Shown here piece by piece: positions 27,441 to 34,208 of a DNA stretch of 64,000 bases. Positions within the stretch are counted from its first letter, which is position 1. Each line of letters begins with the position of its first letter. This DNA is from RH-AL1 sp964243435. GTDB lineage: Bacteria > Pseudomonadota > Alphaproteobacteria > Rhizobiales > Beijerinckiaceae. Position numbers and translations under genes: made by a program. The stretch is from assembly GCA_964243435.1 (NCBI GenBank), contig CAXTFM010000003.1, positions 1 through 64,000 of the forward strand, in the 5' to 3' direction. The notes under the pieces are model-generated. The model saw nothing but the letters and a program-made list of their open reading frames with translations, searched no databases and was not told where the DNA came from.

Positions 27441-28277
27441 TCAGCCGGCGAGTTCGCCCGCGCGCCGCGCCGCGGCGGCAACGGCGCGAACCATCAGCGC
27501 CGGCATCGCGCCCTCCGCGCGCAGCACGTCGAGGGCGGCGGCGGTGGTGCCGCCCGGCGAGGTGACCGCCTCGCGCAGCGCCGCCGCGCCCTCCCCCGGA
27601 CGCTGCGCCATCAGCGCGCCGGCGCCCTCCACCGTGGCGCGGGCGAGGCGGGCGGCGACGTCGGCGGGCAGGCCGGCGGCGATGCCGGCCTCGGCGAGGC
27701 ATTCCGTCAGCAGGAACACGTAGGCCGGCCCCGAGCCGGACACTGCGGTGACCGCGTCGAGCAAGTGCTCGTCCAGCCATTCCACCTGGCCGACCGCGGC
27801 GAGCAGCGTGTCCGCCACGCCTTTACGCGCGGCGTCGAGCCCAAGTTCGGCGGCGATGCCGCTGGCGCCGCGGCCGACAGAGGCCGGCAGGTTGGGCATG
27901 GCGCGCACGATCGCCCCCGCATGGGGCAGGCCGGCGCGCAGCTGGGCGAGCGTGGTGCCGGCGAGGATGGACACCACCAGCGTGGTCGGCCGCGCCAACA
28001 GGGCGAAGGCGCCCGGCGCGGCGGCGAAGGTTTGCGGCTTGACCGCCAGCACCAAGGCGTCGGTCGCCCCATCCGGCGCGCCCAGGGCGACGCCCGCCTC
28101 GCGGCAGAACGCGGCCGCGGCATCATCGAGGTTGGGGTCGAGGACGTGGACGACCGCCGGCGACAGCCCGTTATCGAGCCAGCCGCGCAGCAGCGAGAAG
28201 CCCATGCGGCCGGCGCCGGCGAGGACCAGCGAGGTCGGCCAATCCTTGCCAAGCAAAGCGTTGCCCGATGGCGTCAC
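27441..28277 (-). CDS. proC: Pyrroline-5-carboxylate reductase
   Basis: ProC reduces pyrroline-5-carboxylate to proline with NAD(P)H. The 278-residue protein has the Rossmann signature VLAGAGRMGFSLL near the N-terminus, AVKPQTF, and the C-terminal family block AVSGSGPAYVFLLTECLAEAG followed by REAVTSPGGTTAAAL. The start is GTG at 28277, overlapping the upstream ybjN-type stop by four bases (GTGA), so translation is coupled. The ybjN-proC pair is conserved in Hyphomicrobiales. Confidence 0.96.
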   Translation of the reverse strand: MTPSGNALLGKDWPTSLVLAGAGRMGFSLLRGWLDNGLSPAVVHVLDPNLDDAAAAFCREAGVALGAPDGATDALVLAVKPQTFAAAPGAFALLARPTTLVVSILAGTTLAQLRAGLPHAGAIVRAMPNLPASVGRGASGIAAELGLDAARKGVADTLLAAVGQVEWLDEHLLDAVTAVSGSGPAYVFLLTECLAEAGIAAGLPADVAARLARATVEGAGALMAQRPGEGAAALREAVTSPGGTTAAALDVLRAEGAMPALMVRAVAAAARRAGELAG

Positions 28278-28780
28278 GCCTCGCCGCGCGTCTCGATCAT
28301 CGCGGTGTCCAGCGCCTCGCGGCCGGACTTGCCGGCCCACACCACGAACTGGAACGCCTGGTAGTAGCGCTCGCAGGCGAGCACCGCCGTGGTCAGCACG
28401 CTTTCGCACTGCCGGGCGTTCAGCTCCGCGCCGCCGGCAAGCAGCATGGCGTGGCGGAACATGATGACGCCGTCGGCCGGCCAGATGTCGAAATGGCCGA
28501 CCCACATCTGCTCGTTGACCAGCGAAACGAGGTTCTGCGTCTCGCACTTGCGCGGCGCCGGCACCTTGAGGTCGAAGGCGCAGGCGACGTGGAGCGCTTC
28601 CAGGTCGGCAAGCCAGGTGAAGGCGACGGAATAGTCCGCCCACCGCCCGGTGACCGAGATCGAGATCTCGTCCTCCTCGTCGCGATCGAACGACCATTCG
28701 TTGAGGGCGGCGAGGCGTTCGATGATGTCAACCGGATTTTCCGCGCGGGTGACTTCGGCTTCGAGCTGCGACAGCGACAT
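28274..28780 (-). CDS. YbjN domain-containing protein
   Basis: A 168-residue acidic cytoplasmic protein of the YbjN/DUF1790 type, whose fold resembles type III secretion chaperones and whose role is not settled. Visible: WSFDRDEEDEISISVTG, YSVAFTWLADLEALHVACAFDLKVP and VSLVNEQMWVGHFDIWP. It starts with ATG at 28780 and its last codons overlap proC by four bases. Upstream is the 449-base region with CtrA-type and GANTC sites, so this operon may be cell-cycle regulated. Confidence 0.9.
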   Translation of the reverse strand: MSLSQLEAEVTRAENPVDIIERLAALNEWSFDRDEEDEISISVTGRWADYSVAFTWLADLEALHVACAFDLKVPAPRKCETQNLVSLVNEQMWVGHFDIWPADGVIMFRHAMLLAGGAELNARQCESVLTTAVLACERYYQAFQFVVWAGKSGREALDTAMIETRGEA

Positions 28781-28893
28781 TCAGGAGCCTTCGTTACAGG
28801 CGATCGACACGTCGCGTCGGCCGCGGGGCACCGGGGAATAGCGGGCGGGGGAGAGCCGTCCGATCGGCCGTTCGTCGAAACGCCGACGGCGTT

Positions 28894-29093
28894 GATTCGC
28901 CACCGCGCGCCGCGACTGAATCACAAGGGGGCGGGCGCGATCAACCGGGGAGTGTGGCAAAGCGGGCACCGACATGATTCGTGATGCCAAGCTCGTTTAT
29001 TCCCGCGACTCCGTCCATGCTCGCGCACGTCGTGTCCACACAAACATACGCAACAAGCTTTATCCGAATCTGGACCTGTTAAGAACTTGTTAA
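28894..29093. promoter_or_regulatory. Cluster of GANTC sites with a perfect CtrA-type site upstream of ybjN-proC
   Basis: GANTC, the target of the cell-cycle methylase CcrM in alphaproteobacteria, occurs five times: 28894-28898, 28918-28922, 28976-28980, 29007-29011 and 29066-29070. At 29079-29093 is TTAA, seven bases (GAACTTG), TTAA, the full consensus for the response regulator CtrA. The region is visibly richer in A/T than anything nearby. It lies 114 to 313 bases ahead of the ybjN start. Regulation by CtrA and CcrM is inferred from consensus matches only. Confidence 0.55.
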
Positions 29094-29139
29094 TAACTGT
29101 GTTTGCTTTCGAGCCATCGGCCAAGTAACGGCCAAACAT
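28921..29139 (-). CDS. Possible small Cys/His-rich protein (doubtful)
   Basis: A 72-codon frame whose product has the spaced pattern C-L-C-G-H-D-x-x-E-H followed by C-R-C-P-L-C-H, reminiscent of small zinc-binding CxCGHxxxxH...CxCxxC proteins. Against it being a gene: third-position GC is near 50% while neighbours are far higher, the ribosome site is weak, and it covers a perfect CtrA-type site and two to three GANTC sites. It may be a transferred small gene, or simply an open frame in a regulatory region. Confidence 0.25.
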   Translation of the reverse strand: MFGRYLADGSKANTVINKFLTGPDSDKACCVCLCGHDVREHGRSRGNKRAWHHESCRCPLCHTPRLIAPAPL

Positions 29140-29183
29140 CCGTCACCGTCGCACGACGACGCGGGTCGCCGCCCGACGATGCC

Positions 29184-29238
29184 GTTCAACCGACGCCGTT
29201 CAGCCGATATGTTGTTCAGCCGATGTCGTTCAGCCGAC
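29184..29238. repeat. Four 11-bp GTTCARCCGAY direct repeats
   Basis: GTTCAACCGAC at 29184-29194, GTTCAGCCGAT at 29198-29208 and 29214-29224, and GTTCAGCCGAC at 29228-29238, with start-to-start spacing of 14, 16 and 14 bases. The last copy overlaps the 3' end of the dienelactone hydrolase gene. The array borders the CtrA/GANTC region. Confidence 0.8.
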
Positions 29239-30078
29239 GCCGTTGGCCTTGAGGTGCGCGAGCATGCGCGCCCAACCGTCCTTGGCGTCGGCCTCGTTGT
29301 AGCTCGCGCGGTAGTCGGCGTGGAAACCGTGCCCGGCGTCGGGATAGATGTGGACGCTCGATCCCACCTTTCCGGCGGCGGCGAGCGCCGCGCCCATCGC
29401 CTTGACGTCGTCGGCCGCGATGCCCTGGTCGAGCGCGCCGTACAATCCCAGCACCGGCACCTTGACTTCGCCGGCGCGGGCGAGGAGCGGCTTGACCTGG
29501 CCGTACCAGGCGACGCCGGCGCGCACGTCGGGATCGCCCATCGCCGCGCGCCACACCACCGCCCCGCCGTAGCAGTAACCGACGATGCCGACCTTCTGCG
29601 GATCGGCGAAGGGCTGCTGCTTCAGCCATCCCGAGGCGGCGCGGATGTCGCCGTCGACCTGCCCGTCGCTGGCCTGCGCCACCACCGCCCTGATCGCGTT
29701 GACGTCGGTCATCGCCGGCAGGTTGGCGTTCGAGCGATAGAAGATGTCTGGGGCGACGGCGGCGTAGCCGAGCTGGGCGAGGCGTCGGCAGATGTCCTTG
29801 ATGTAGGCATGGATGCCGAAGATCTCGTTGACCACGACGATCGCCGGGTGGCGGCCCGCACCGGCCGGCCGCGCGAGGTAGGCCGGCAACGGATGCGGCG
29901 CCCCGTTGGGAATGGTCAGTTCATCGATGGCGAGCCCGTCGGACGGTGTGGTGATCGGCGCCGCCTCTGCCGAGAAGGCGGCGAGCGCGTAGCCGGCGAA
30001 GAACATGCCCGCGCTCGCCCGGCGCGTGAGGTGAAGGTCTTCGGGCAGCGTGCCCTCGGGGCGGGTCAATGTCGGCAT
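29230..30078 (-). CDS. Dienelactone hydrolase family protein, Tat-signal
   Basis: A 282-residue alpha/beta hydrolase of the dienelactone hydrolase (carboxymethylenebutenolidase) family. The nucleophile cysteine is in GYCYGG (about 155-160), the histidine in DAGHGFHADYR near the C-terminus, and VNEIFGIHAYIKDICRRLA is typical. The N-terminus reads LTRRASAGMFFAGYALAAFSAEA, a twin-arginine export signal, so it acts in the periplasm. Start ATG 30078 has AGGA 9 bases ahead. It lies 49 bases after a Tat-exported cupin gene. The physiological substrate is unknown. Confidence 0.9.
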   Translation of the reverse strand: MPTLTRPEGTLPEDLHLTRRASAGMFFAGYALAAFSAEAAPITTPSDGLAIDELTIPNGAPHPLPAYLARPAGAGRHPAIVVVNEIFGIHAYIKDICRRLAQLGYAAVAPDIFYRSNANLPAMTDVNAIRAVVAQASDGQVDGDIRAASGWLKQQPFADPQKVGIVGYCYGGAVVWRAAMGDPDVRAGVAWYGQVKPLLARAGEVKVPVLGLYGALDQGIAADDVKAMGAALAAAGKVGSSVHIYPDAGHGFHADYRASYNEADAKDGWARMLAHLKANGVG

Positions 30079-30127
30079 GGCGGCGTATCCTGCGGGTGGC
30101 GCCGGCCTCAAGGGCGCGGCCGGGCCC

Positions 30128-30667
30128 TTATACCTTGCGCACCTCGGGTTTCGATGGGTCGACCGGATGAAGCGTGATCGGCCCGATGCCGCAGATCGCG
30201 ATCACGGCCGGCTCCGTGCCGTCCGCCCGAACGCCGTCATAGTGCGTGGTGCGGGCGACGCGGCGGATGAAGCTGCCGGGGCCGGCCGGCACCGTCGCCG
30301 CCGGGTCGAACACGTCGCCGCTCGCGACCCACCACGTTCCCGAGACCACCACGCAGAGCCGGTCGGTCTCGTACCAGTGCGGGGCGCTCATGTAGCCGGG
30401 GTACCACTTGGTGAGATTGAGGTAGATGCCCGGCTTCGAGGATTGCGAGAACAGGGCGGCACCCTCGGTGCTGTGCGGCGGCGCGTCGTCATGCGTCGCC
30501 TTGAACACGATATCGGCGGCGGGCACCACGATCGTCTTCGTCGGGTCGGGTGCAGCCTCCGCCCCCGTCGCCGCGAGAAGGAGTTGCGGCAGGGCGGCGA
30601 GAAGCGGCGCGACGGCGAGGACGTCGCGACGGTCGGGACCGGATGCAGGCGTGCGGGGTTTCGACAT
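30128..30667 (-). CDS. Tat-exported cupin-domain protein
   Basis: A 179-residue protein. The N-terminus has DRRDVLAVAPLLAALPQLLLAATGAEA, consistent with a twin-arginine signal (about 12-38). The mature part is a cupin-like domain: YPGYMSAPHWYETDRLCVVVSGTWW supplies the metal-ligand region, followed by PAGPGSFIRR and THYDGVRADG. Such periplasmic cupins are often annotated DUF4437-like or quercetinase-like; the substrate is not readable. It sits upstream of the dienelactone hydrolase on the same strand and both are exported by Tat, suggesting a joint periplasmic function. Confidence 0.8.
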   Translation of the reverse strand: MSKPRTPASGPDRRDVLAVAPLLAALPQLLLAATGAEAAPDPTKTIVVPAADIVFKATHDDAPPHSTEGAALFSQSSKPGIYLNLTKWYPGYMSAPHWYETDRLCVVVSGTWWVASGDVFDPAATVPAGPGSFIRRVARTTHYDGVRADGTEPAVIAICGIGPITLHPVDPSKPEVRKV

Positions 30668-30781
30668 GGCTGGTTCTCCCGAGGTTTGGGCGCCCTCCCT
30701 GCTGCGGCAAGCGGCGCACCGGCGTGGCGGTAACGGCGGGCGGCGCCACCCTTGGCCTCCCCCTTTCGCGGGAGGCGCGGC

Positions 30782-32242
30782 TCAGGAGGCCGCCCGCCCG
30801 GCGGCGACGGCAACCGGCGCCGATGGTCCGCCCCTGAGGCGCATCAGGCTGCACAGGGCGGCGAGAACGGCGGCGGCGGCGCCGATCAGCAGGTCGGCGG
30901 TTTCGGCGCCGTCGGGCGCGAGGCTGAACATCAGGGCGGTGAGGGTCGCGCCGCCCGTTTGGCCGAGCAGGCGGGCTGTGGCGAGCATGCCGCCGGCTGC
31001 GCCAGCGCGCTGGCGCGGTGCCGCCGACAGCAGGGTGCGGTTGTTGGGCGCCTGGAAGAAACCGAACCCGAAGCCGCACAGCGCCATCCGCCACACGATG
31101 TCCAATGTCGAGGCTTGGGTCGGCATGGCGGCGAGGCACAGCATGCCGACGGCGAGCACCATGAGTCCGGCGCTGCCCATCACCGCCGCCGAGAAGCGGT
31201 CGGACAGGCGGCCGGCGAGGGGGGCCACCAGGCCGAGCGCCACCGGCCAGGGCGTCATCAGCAGGCCCGTTTGCACCTGGTCGCGGTGCAGCACCGCCTC
31301 GAAGTAGAAGGGCAGCGCGAGGAAGGCGAGCATGTAGGTCGCGAAGGAGCAGATCGAGGTCAGCACCGACAGCGAGAAGATCGGGATGCGCAGCAGGTCG
31401 ATGGGAATGAGCGGTCGGTCGGTGCCGACCTCGCGGCGGACCAACACAGTGCCGACCGCCACCGCCGCGACGATCGCGGCCGCTGCGGCGGCGCTTGATC
31501 CCGCGCCGGCGTCGCGGCCGTGCGCGAAGGCGTCGGCGCCGACGAAGAACAGGCCCAGCGCCAGGGCGTTGAGGCCGGCGCTCACCCAGTCGAAGCGGCG
31601 CTCCGACAGGTCGGAGAAGGGCAGCGCGCGGGTGGCGATGACGAGGTTGACGAGGCCGATCGGCACGTTCACCGCGAACAGCCATTCCCAACTGCCGACC
31701 GCAAGGATGGCGGAGGCCACCGTCGGCCCGACCGCCGCCGCGAACGACACCACGAAGGCGTTGAGCCCGACGCCGCGCCCCAGCGAGGCATTGGGGTAGG
31801 TGAAGCGCACCAGGGCGCCGTTCATCGCCATGATGCCGGCGGCACCGAAGCCCTGCACCATGCGCGAGGCCACCAGCGCGCCGAGGCTGTGCGACAGGGC
31901 GCAACCGAGCGACCCCGCGGTGAACACGGCCAAGCCGACGAGGTACACGCGGCGGTAGCCGATGCGCTCGCCGAGCGAGGCCAGCGGCAGCAGGCTCGCC
32001 ACGATCACGAGCTGGTAGGCGTTGACGACCCACACGGAGGAGGCCGGCGAGGCGTGAAGCTCGCGGGCGATGGTCGGAAGGGCGATGTTGGCCACCGCCG
32101 AGTCGAGCACCGCCATCGCGATGCCGAGCGCGATGGCCAGCATGGACCAGTAGCGCTGGGGTGTCGGCAGGCCGTCGGGATGGATGAACACGGGAGGATC
32201 CTGACTGGGCGCCGGCTTGTCCCGGCGCGATCCCGACGTCAT
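30782..32242 (-). CDS. MFS transporter, DHA2 (EmrB/QacA) type
   Basis: A 486-residue drug:proton antiporter-like permease with about 14 hydrophobic helices. Motif C-like AVLDSAVANIALPTIARELHA and motif A GERIGYRRVYLVGLAVFTAGSLGCA identify the EmrB/QacA subfamily. The start ATG at 32242 overlaps the stop of the upstream alpha/beta hydrolase gene by four bases (ATGA), so expression is coupled. No periplasmic adaptor (EmrA) is adjacent. Efflux of a toxic or aromatic compound is inferred from family only. Confidence 0.92.
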   Translation of the reverse strand: MTSGSRRDKPAPSQDPPVFIHPDGLPTPQRYWSMLAIALGIAMAVLDSAVANIALPTIARELHASPASSVWVVNAYQLVIVASLLPLASLGERIGYRRVYLVGLAVFTAGSLGCALSHSLGALVASRMVQGFGAAGIMAMNGALVRFTYPNASLGRGVGLNAFVVSFAAAVGPTVASAILAVGSWEWLFAVNVPIGLVNLVIATRALPFSDLSERRFDWVSAGLNALALGLFFVGADAFAHGRDAGAGSSAAAAAAIVAAVAVGTVLVRREVGTDRPLIPIDLLRIPIFSLSVLTSICSFATYMLAFLALPFYFEAVLHRDQVQTGLLMTPWPVALGLVAPLAGRLSDRFSAAVMGSAGLMVLAVGMLCLAAMPTQASTLDIVWRMALCGFGFGFFQAPNNRTLLSAAPRQRAGAAGGMLATARLLGQTGGATLTALMFSLAPDGAETADLLIGAAAAVLAALCSLMRLRGGPSAPVAVAAGRAAS

Positions 32243-33348
32243 GCCGCCAGGAAATCGAGCATCGCCTTGCGGAACGCGTCCGGCGCCTCGAGGTGGGGAA
32301 CGTGCCCGACGTCGGGCACGGTGACCAGCTGCCCCTTTTGCAGCCGCGTCGCCGCCTCCGCCATCGCCGCGGGGATGGTCGGCATGCGGGCCGCCTTGTC
32401 CGGCACGGCATAGTGCCGCAGGGGCGCCGACGCGTCCTTCTCGCCGGCGATCATCAGCGTCGGCGCACGGATGTCGTCGATCTGGTCATGCACCGTTTCG
32501 CGGTAGATCATCTGGTAGGTCAGCGCCGACGCCTTGCAGAAGCGTTCGTACTCGCCGCTGTGGACGAGGCGCATGCGCCATTCCACGAAGGGCTCGATCG
32601 CCTCGGGGGCGAGCATGGGGAAGAAGGCGCGGATGAAGGCGCGCTGGTTGGCGACGGTGCGGCGGCGCTCGGCGGCGACCAGCGTGTCGAGCGACAGCGC
32701 CGGAACGAAACGGTGGTAGTCGATGAGGCCGACCGGGTTCTCCAGGATCAGCCGGTCGACCTTGTCGGGGTAGGCGGCGGCGACGCGCACGGCGACCAGC
32801 GCCCCCGTCGAGTGCGCGAGGAGGGAGAAGCGCGCGATCTGCTGCCCGGCGAGCAGGTTGACGGTGAGTTCGGTCAGCACGTCGAGCGAATACGCGATGT
32901 CGGGCTTCGACGATTTGTGGAAGCCGATCTGGTCCGGCACCACGACGCGGTAGCCGGCCGCGGCGAGGTCCCTGATCGGGCCCGCCCAGTACGACGAGTC
33001 GAAATTCTTGCCGCCCATCAGCACGACCGTCTTGCCGCGCGCGTGCGCCGTCGGCGCCACGTCCATGTAGGCCATGCGCAGCGCTTGGCCGCCGACGGCG
33101 CAGTCGTGCCACAGCACCGGGGCGGGATAGGGCCAGCCTTCGAGGCAGATGCCGAGCGCGTCGTCGTAGCGCTCGGGCAGTGGCACGGGACGGCTTGCGG
33201 CGACGCCGGCGGCCGCGGCGGAACGATCGCTGGCGGGCAGCTCCGTGCCGGCGAGCACAACCGCCGCGAACGGGAGCGCGGCCCGACGCGTCAGCACGGC
33301 GCGTCCTGGGCTGGGCCGGCGCAGGGCGCCGCCGCAAGCGACGTGCAA
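32239..33348 (-). CDS. Alpha/beta hydrolase with Tat-like signal
   Basis: A predicted 369-residue hydrolase beginning at TTG 33348, though a GTG before LTRRAALPFAAVVLAG is an equally good start. That segment is a twin-arginine signal. The catalytic serine lies in LLAHSTGALVAVR, the acid in LMIAGEKDASAP and the histidine in VPDVGHVPHLEAPDAF, all in canonical order. Relatives act on esters, epoxides or C-C bonds; specificity is unknown. It is the first gene of a minus-strand run with the DHA2 exporter and probably the cupin and dienelactone hydrolase. Confidence 0.88.
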   Translation of the reverse strand: MHVACGGALRRPSPGRAVLTRRAALPFAAVVLAGTELPASDRSAAAAGVAASRPVPLPERYDDALGICLEGWPYPAPVLWHDCAVGGQALRMAYMDVAPTAHARGKTVVLMGGKNFDSSYWAGPIRDLAAAGYRVVVPDQIGFHKSSKPDIAYSLDVLTELTVNLLAGQQIARFSLLAHSTGALVAVRVAAAYPDKVDRLILENPVGLIDYHRFVPALSLDTLVAAERRRTVANQRAFIRAFFPMLAPEAIEPFVEWRMRLVHSGEYERFCKASALTYQMIYRETVHDQIDDIRAPTLMIAGEKDASAPLRHYAVPDKAARMPTIPAAMAEAATRLQKGQLVTVPDVGHVPHLEAPDAFRKAMLDFLAA

Positions 33349-33456
33349 AGAAGCGGCATGGTTCGATCCCGGGAGTGACGATCCTATCTATGATCCTGCC
33401 ATGCAATGCTTCGCGCACAAAAACGTGACATTCGACCCGCGCCAAAGAAACCGACC

Positions 33457-34125
33457 ATGACAGTTCCTTCCTCGGCCGACCGTCTCGCCGCCGTTCGCCT
33501 GCGCATCGCGCGTGCCGCGGACGATTGCGGGCGCCCTGCCGCCTCCATCGCCCTGGTGTGCGTGTCCAAGACCTTTCCGGCGGAGGCCGTGGTGCCGGTG
33601 CTGGAGGCTGGCGAGCGGATGTTCGGCGAGAACCGGGTGCAGGAAGCGCAAGGCAAGTGGCCGGCGTTGCGCGAGCGTTTTCCCGGCGTGGAGTTGCACC
33701 TGATCGGGCCGCTGCAGTCCAACAAGGCGGAGGACGCGGTCATGGCCTTTGACGCCATCGAAACGGTGGACCGGCCGAAGATCGCCCGCGCCCTCGCCGA
33801 CGCGGTGGCCAAGCACGGCCGCCACCCCAAGCTGTTCGTGCAGGTCAACACCGGCGCCGAGCCGCAAAAGGCCGGCGTGTTGCCCGGCGAGGCCGACGCC
33901 TTCCTCAAGGCATGCCGCGACGTGTACGCCCTCCGCATCGCCGGACTGATGTGCATCCCGCCGATCGACGACCAGGCGTCGCCGCACTTCGCGCTGCTCG
34001 CCACCATCGCCGCGCGCAACGGCGTCCCCGCCTTGTCGATGGGGATGAGCGGCGACTTCGAGCTCGGCATCCAGCTCGGCGCCACTCACGTCCGGGTCGG
34101 CAGCGCGATCTTCGGGACGCGGTAG
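33457..34125 (+). CDS. YggS family pyridoxal phosphate homeostasis protein
   Basis: A 222-residue PLP-binding protein (PLPHP/PROSC family) that helps balance free PLP and amino acid pools. The PLP lysine is in CVSKTFP (about Lys 38); FGENRVQEAQ, HLIGPLQSNK, FVQVNTGAEPQK, GLMCIPP and LSMGMSGDFELGIQLGATHVRVGSAIFG follow, all diagnostic. Start ATG 33457 aligns with homologues; an earlier ATG at 33406 is in frame but would add an unusual tail. The stop codon lies inside the first copy of a 46-bp duplication shared with the end of convergent prpE. Confidence 0.96.
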   Translation: MTVPSSADRLAAVRLRIARAADDCGRPAASIALVCVSKTFPAEAVVPVLEAGERMFGENRVQEAQGKWPALRERFPGVELHLIGPLQSNKAEDAVMAFDAIETVDRPKIARALADAVAKHGRHPKLFVQVNTGAEPQKAGVLPGEADAFLKACRDVYALRIAGLMCIPPIDDQASPHFALLATIAARNGVPALSMGMSGDFELGIQLGATHVRVGSAIFGTR

Positions 34126-34208
34126 GGCGGGTCACACCGCGCGGCCGGCGAGCGCGGCGGCCACGCGGTAGGGCCGGTCACACTGTGCGACCGGCGAGTG
34201 CGGCGGCG
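34117..34208. repeat. 46-bp imperfect tandem duplication at convergent gene ends
   Basis: Copy 1 (34117-34162) and copy 2 (34163-34208) both begin ACGCGGTAGGG and differ at 6 of 46 positions. Copy 1 contains the yggS stop. Copy 2 contains the last codons of prpE, ending AALAGRTV; copy 1 read the same way gives AALAGRAV and a stop. It looks like a local duplication of a gene end. Confidence 0.85.

Noticed and set aside
28781..29229. A chromosomal replication origin
   Set aside because: The AT-rich stretch, CtrA site and GANTC sites resemble a Caulobacter-type origin, but only 7-of-9 DnaA-box matches are present and neighbouring genes (proC, ybjN) are not those usually flanking oriC in this group. 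Kept as a regulatory-region finding.
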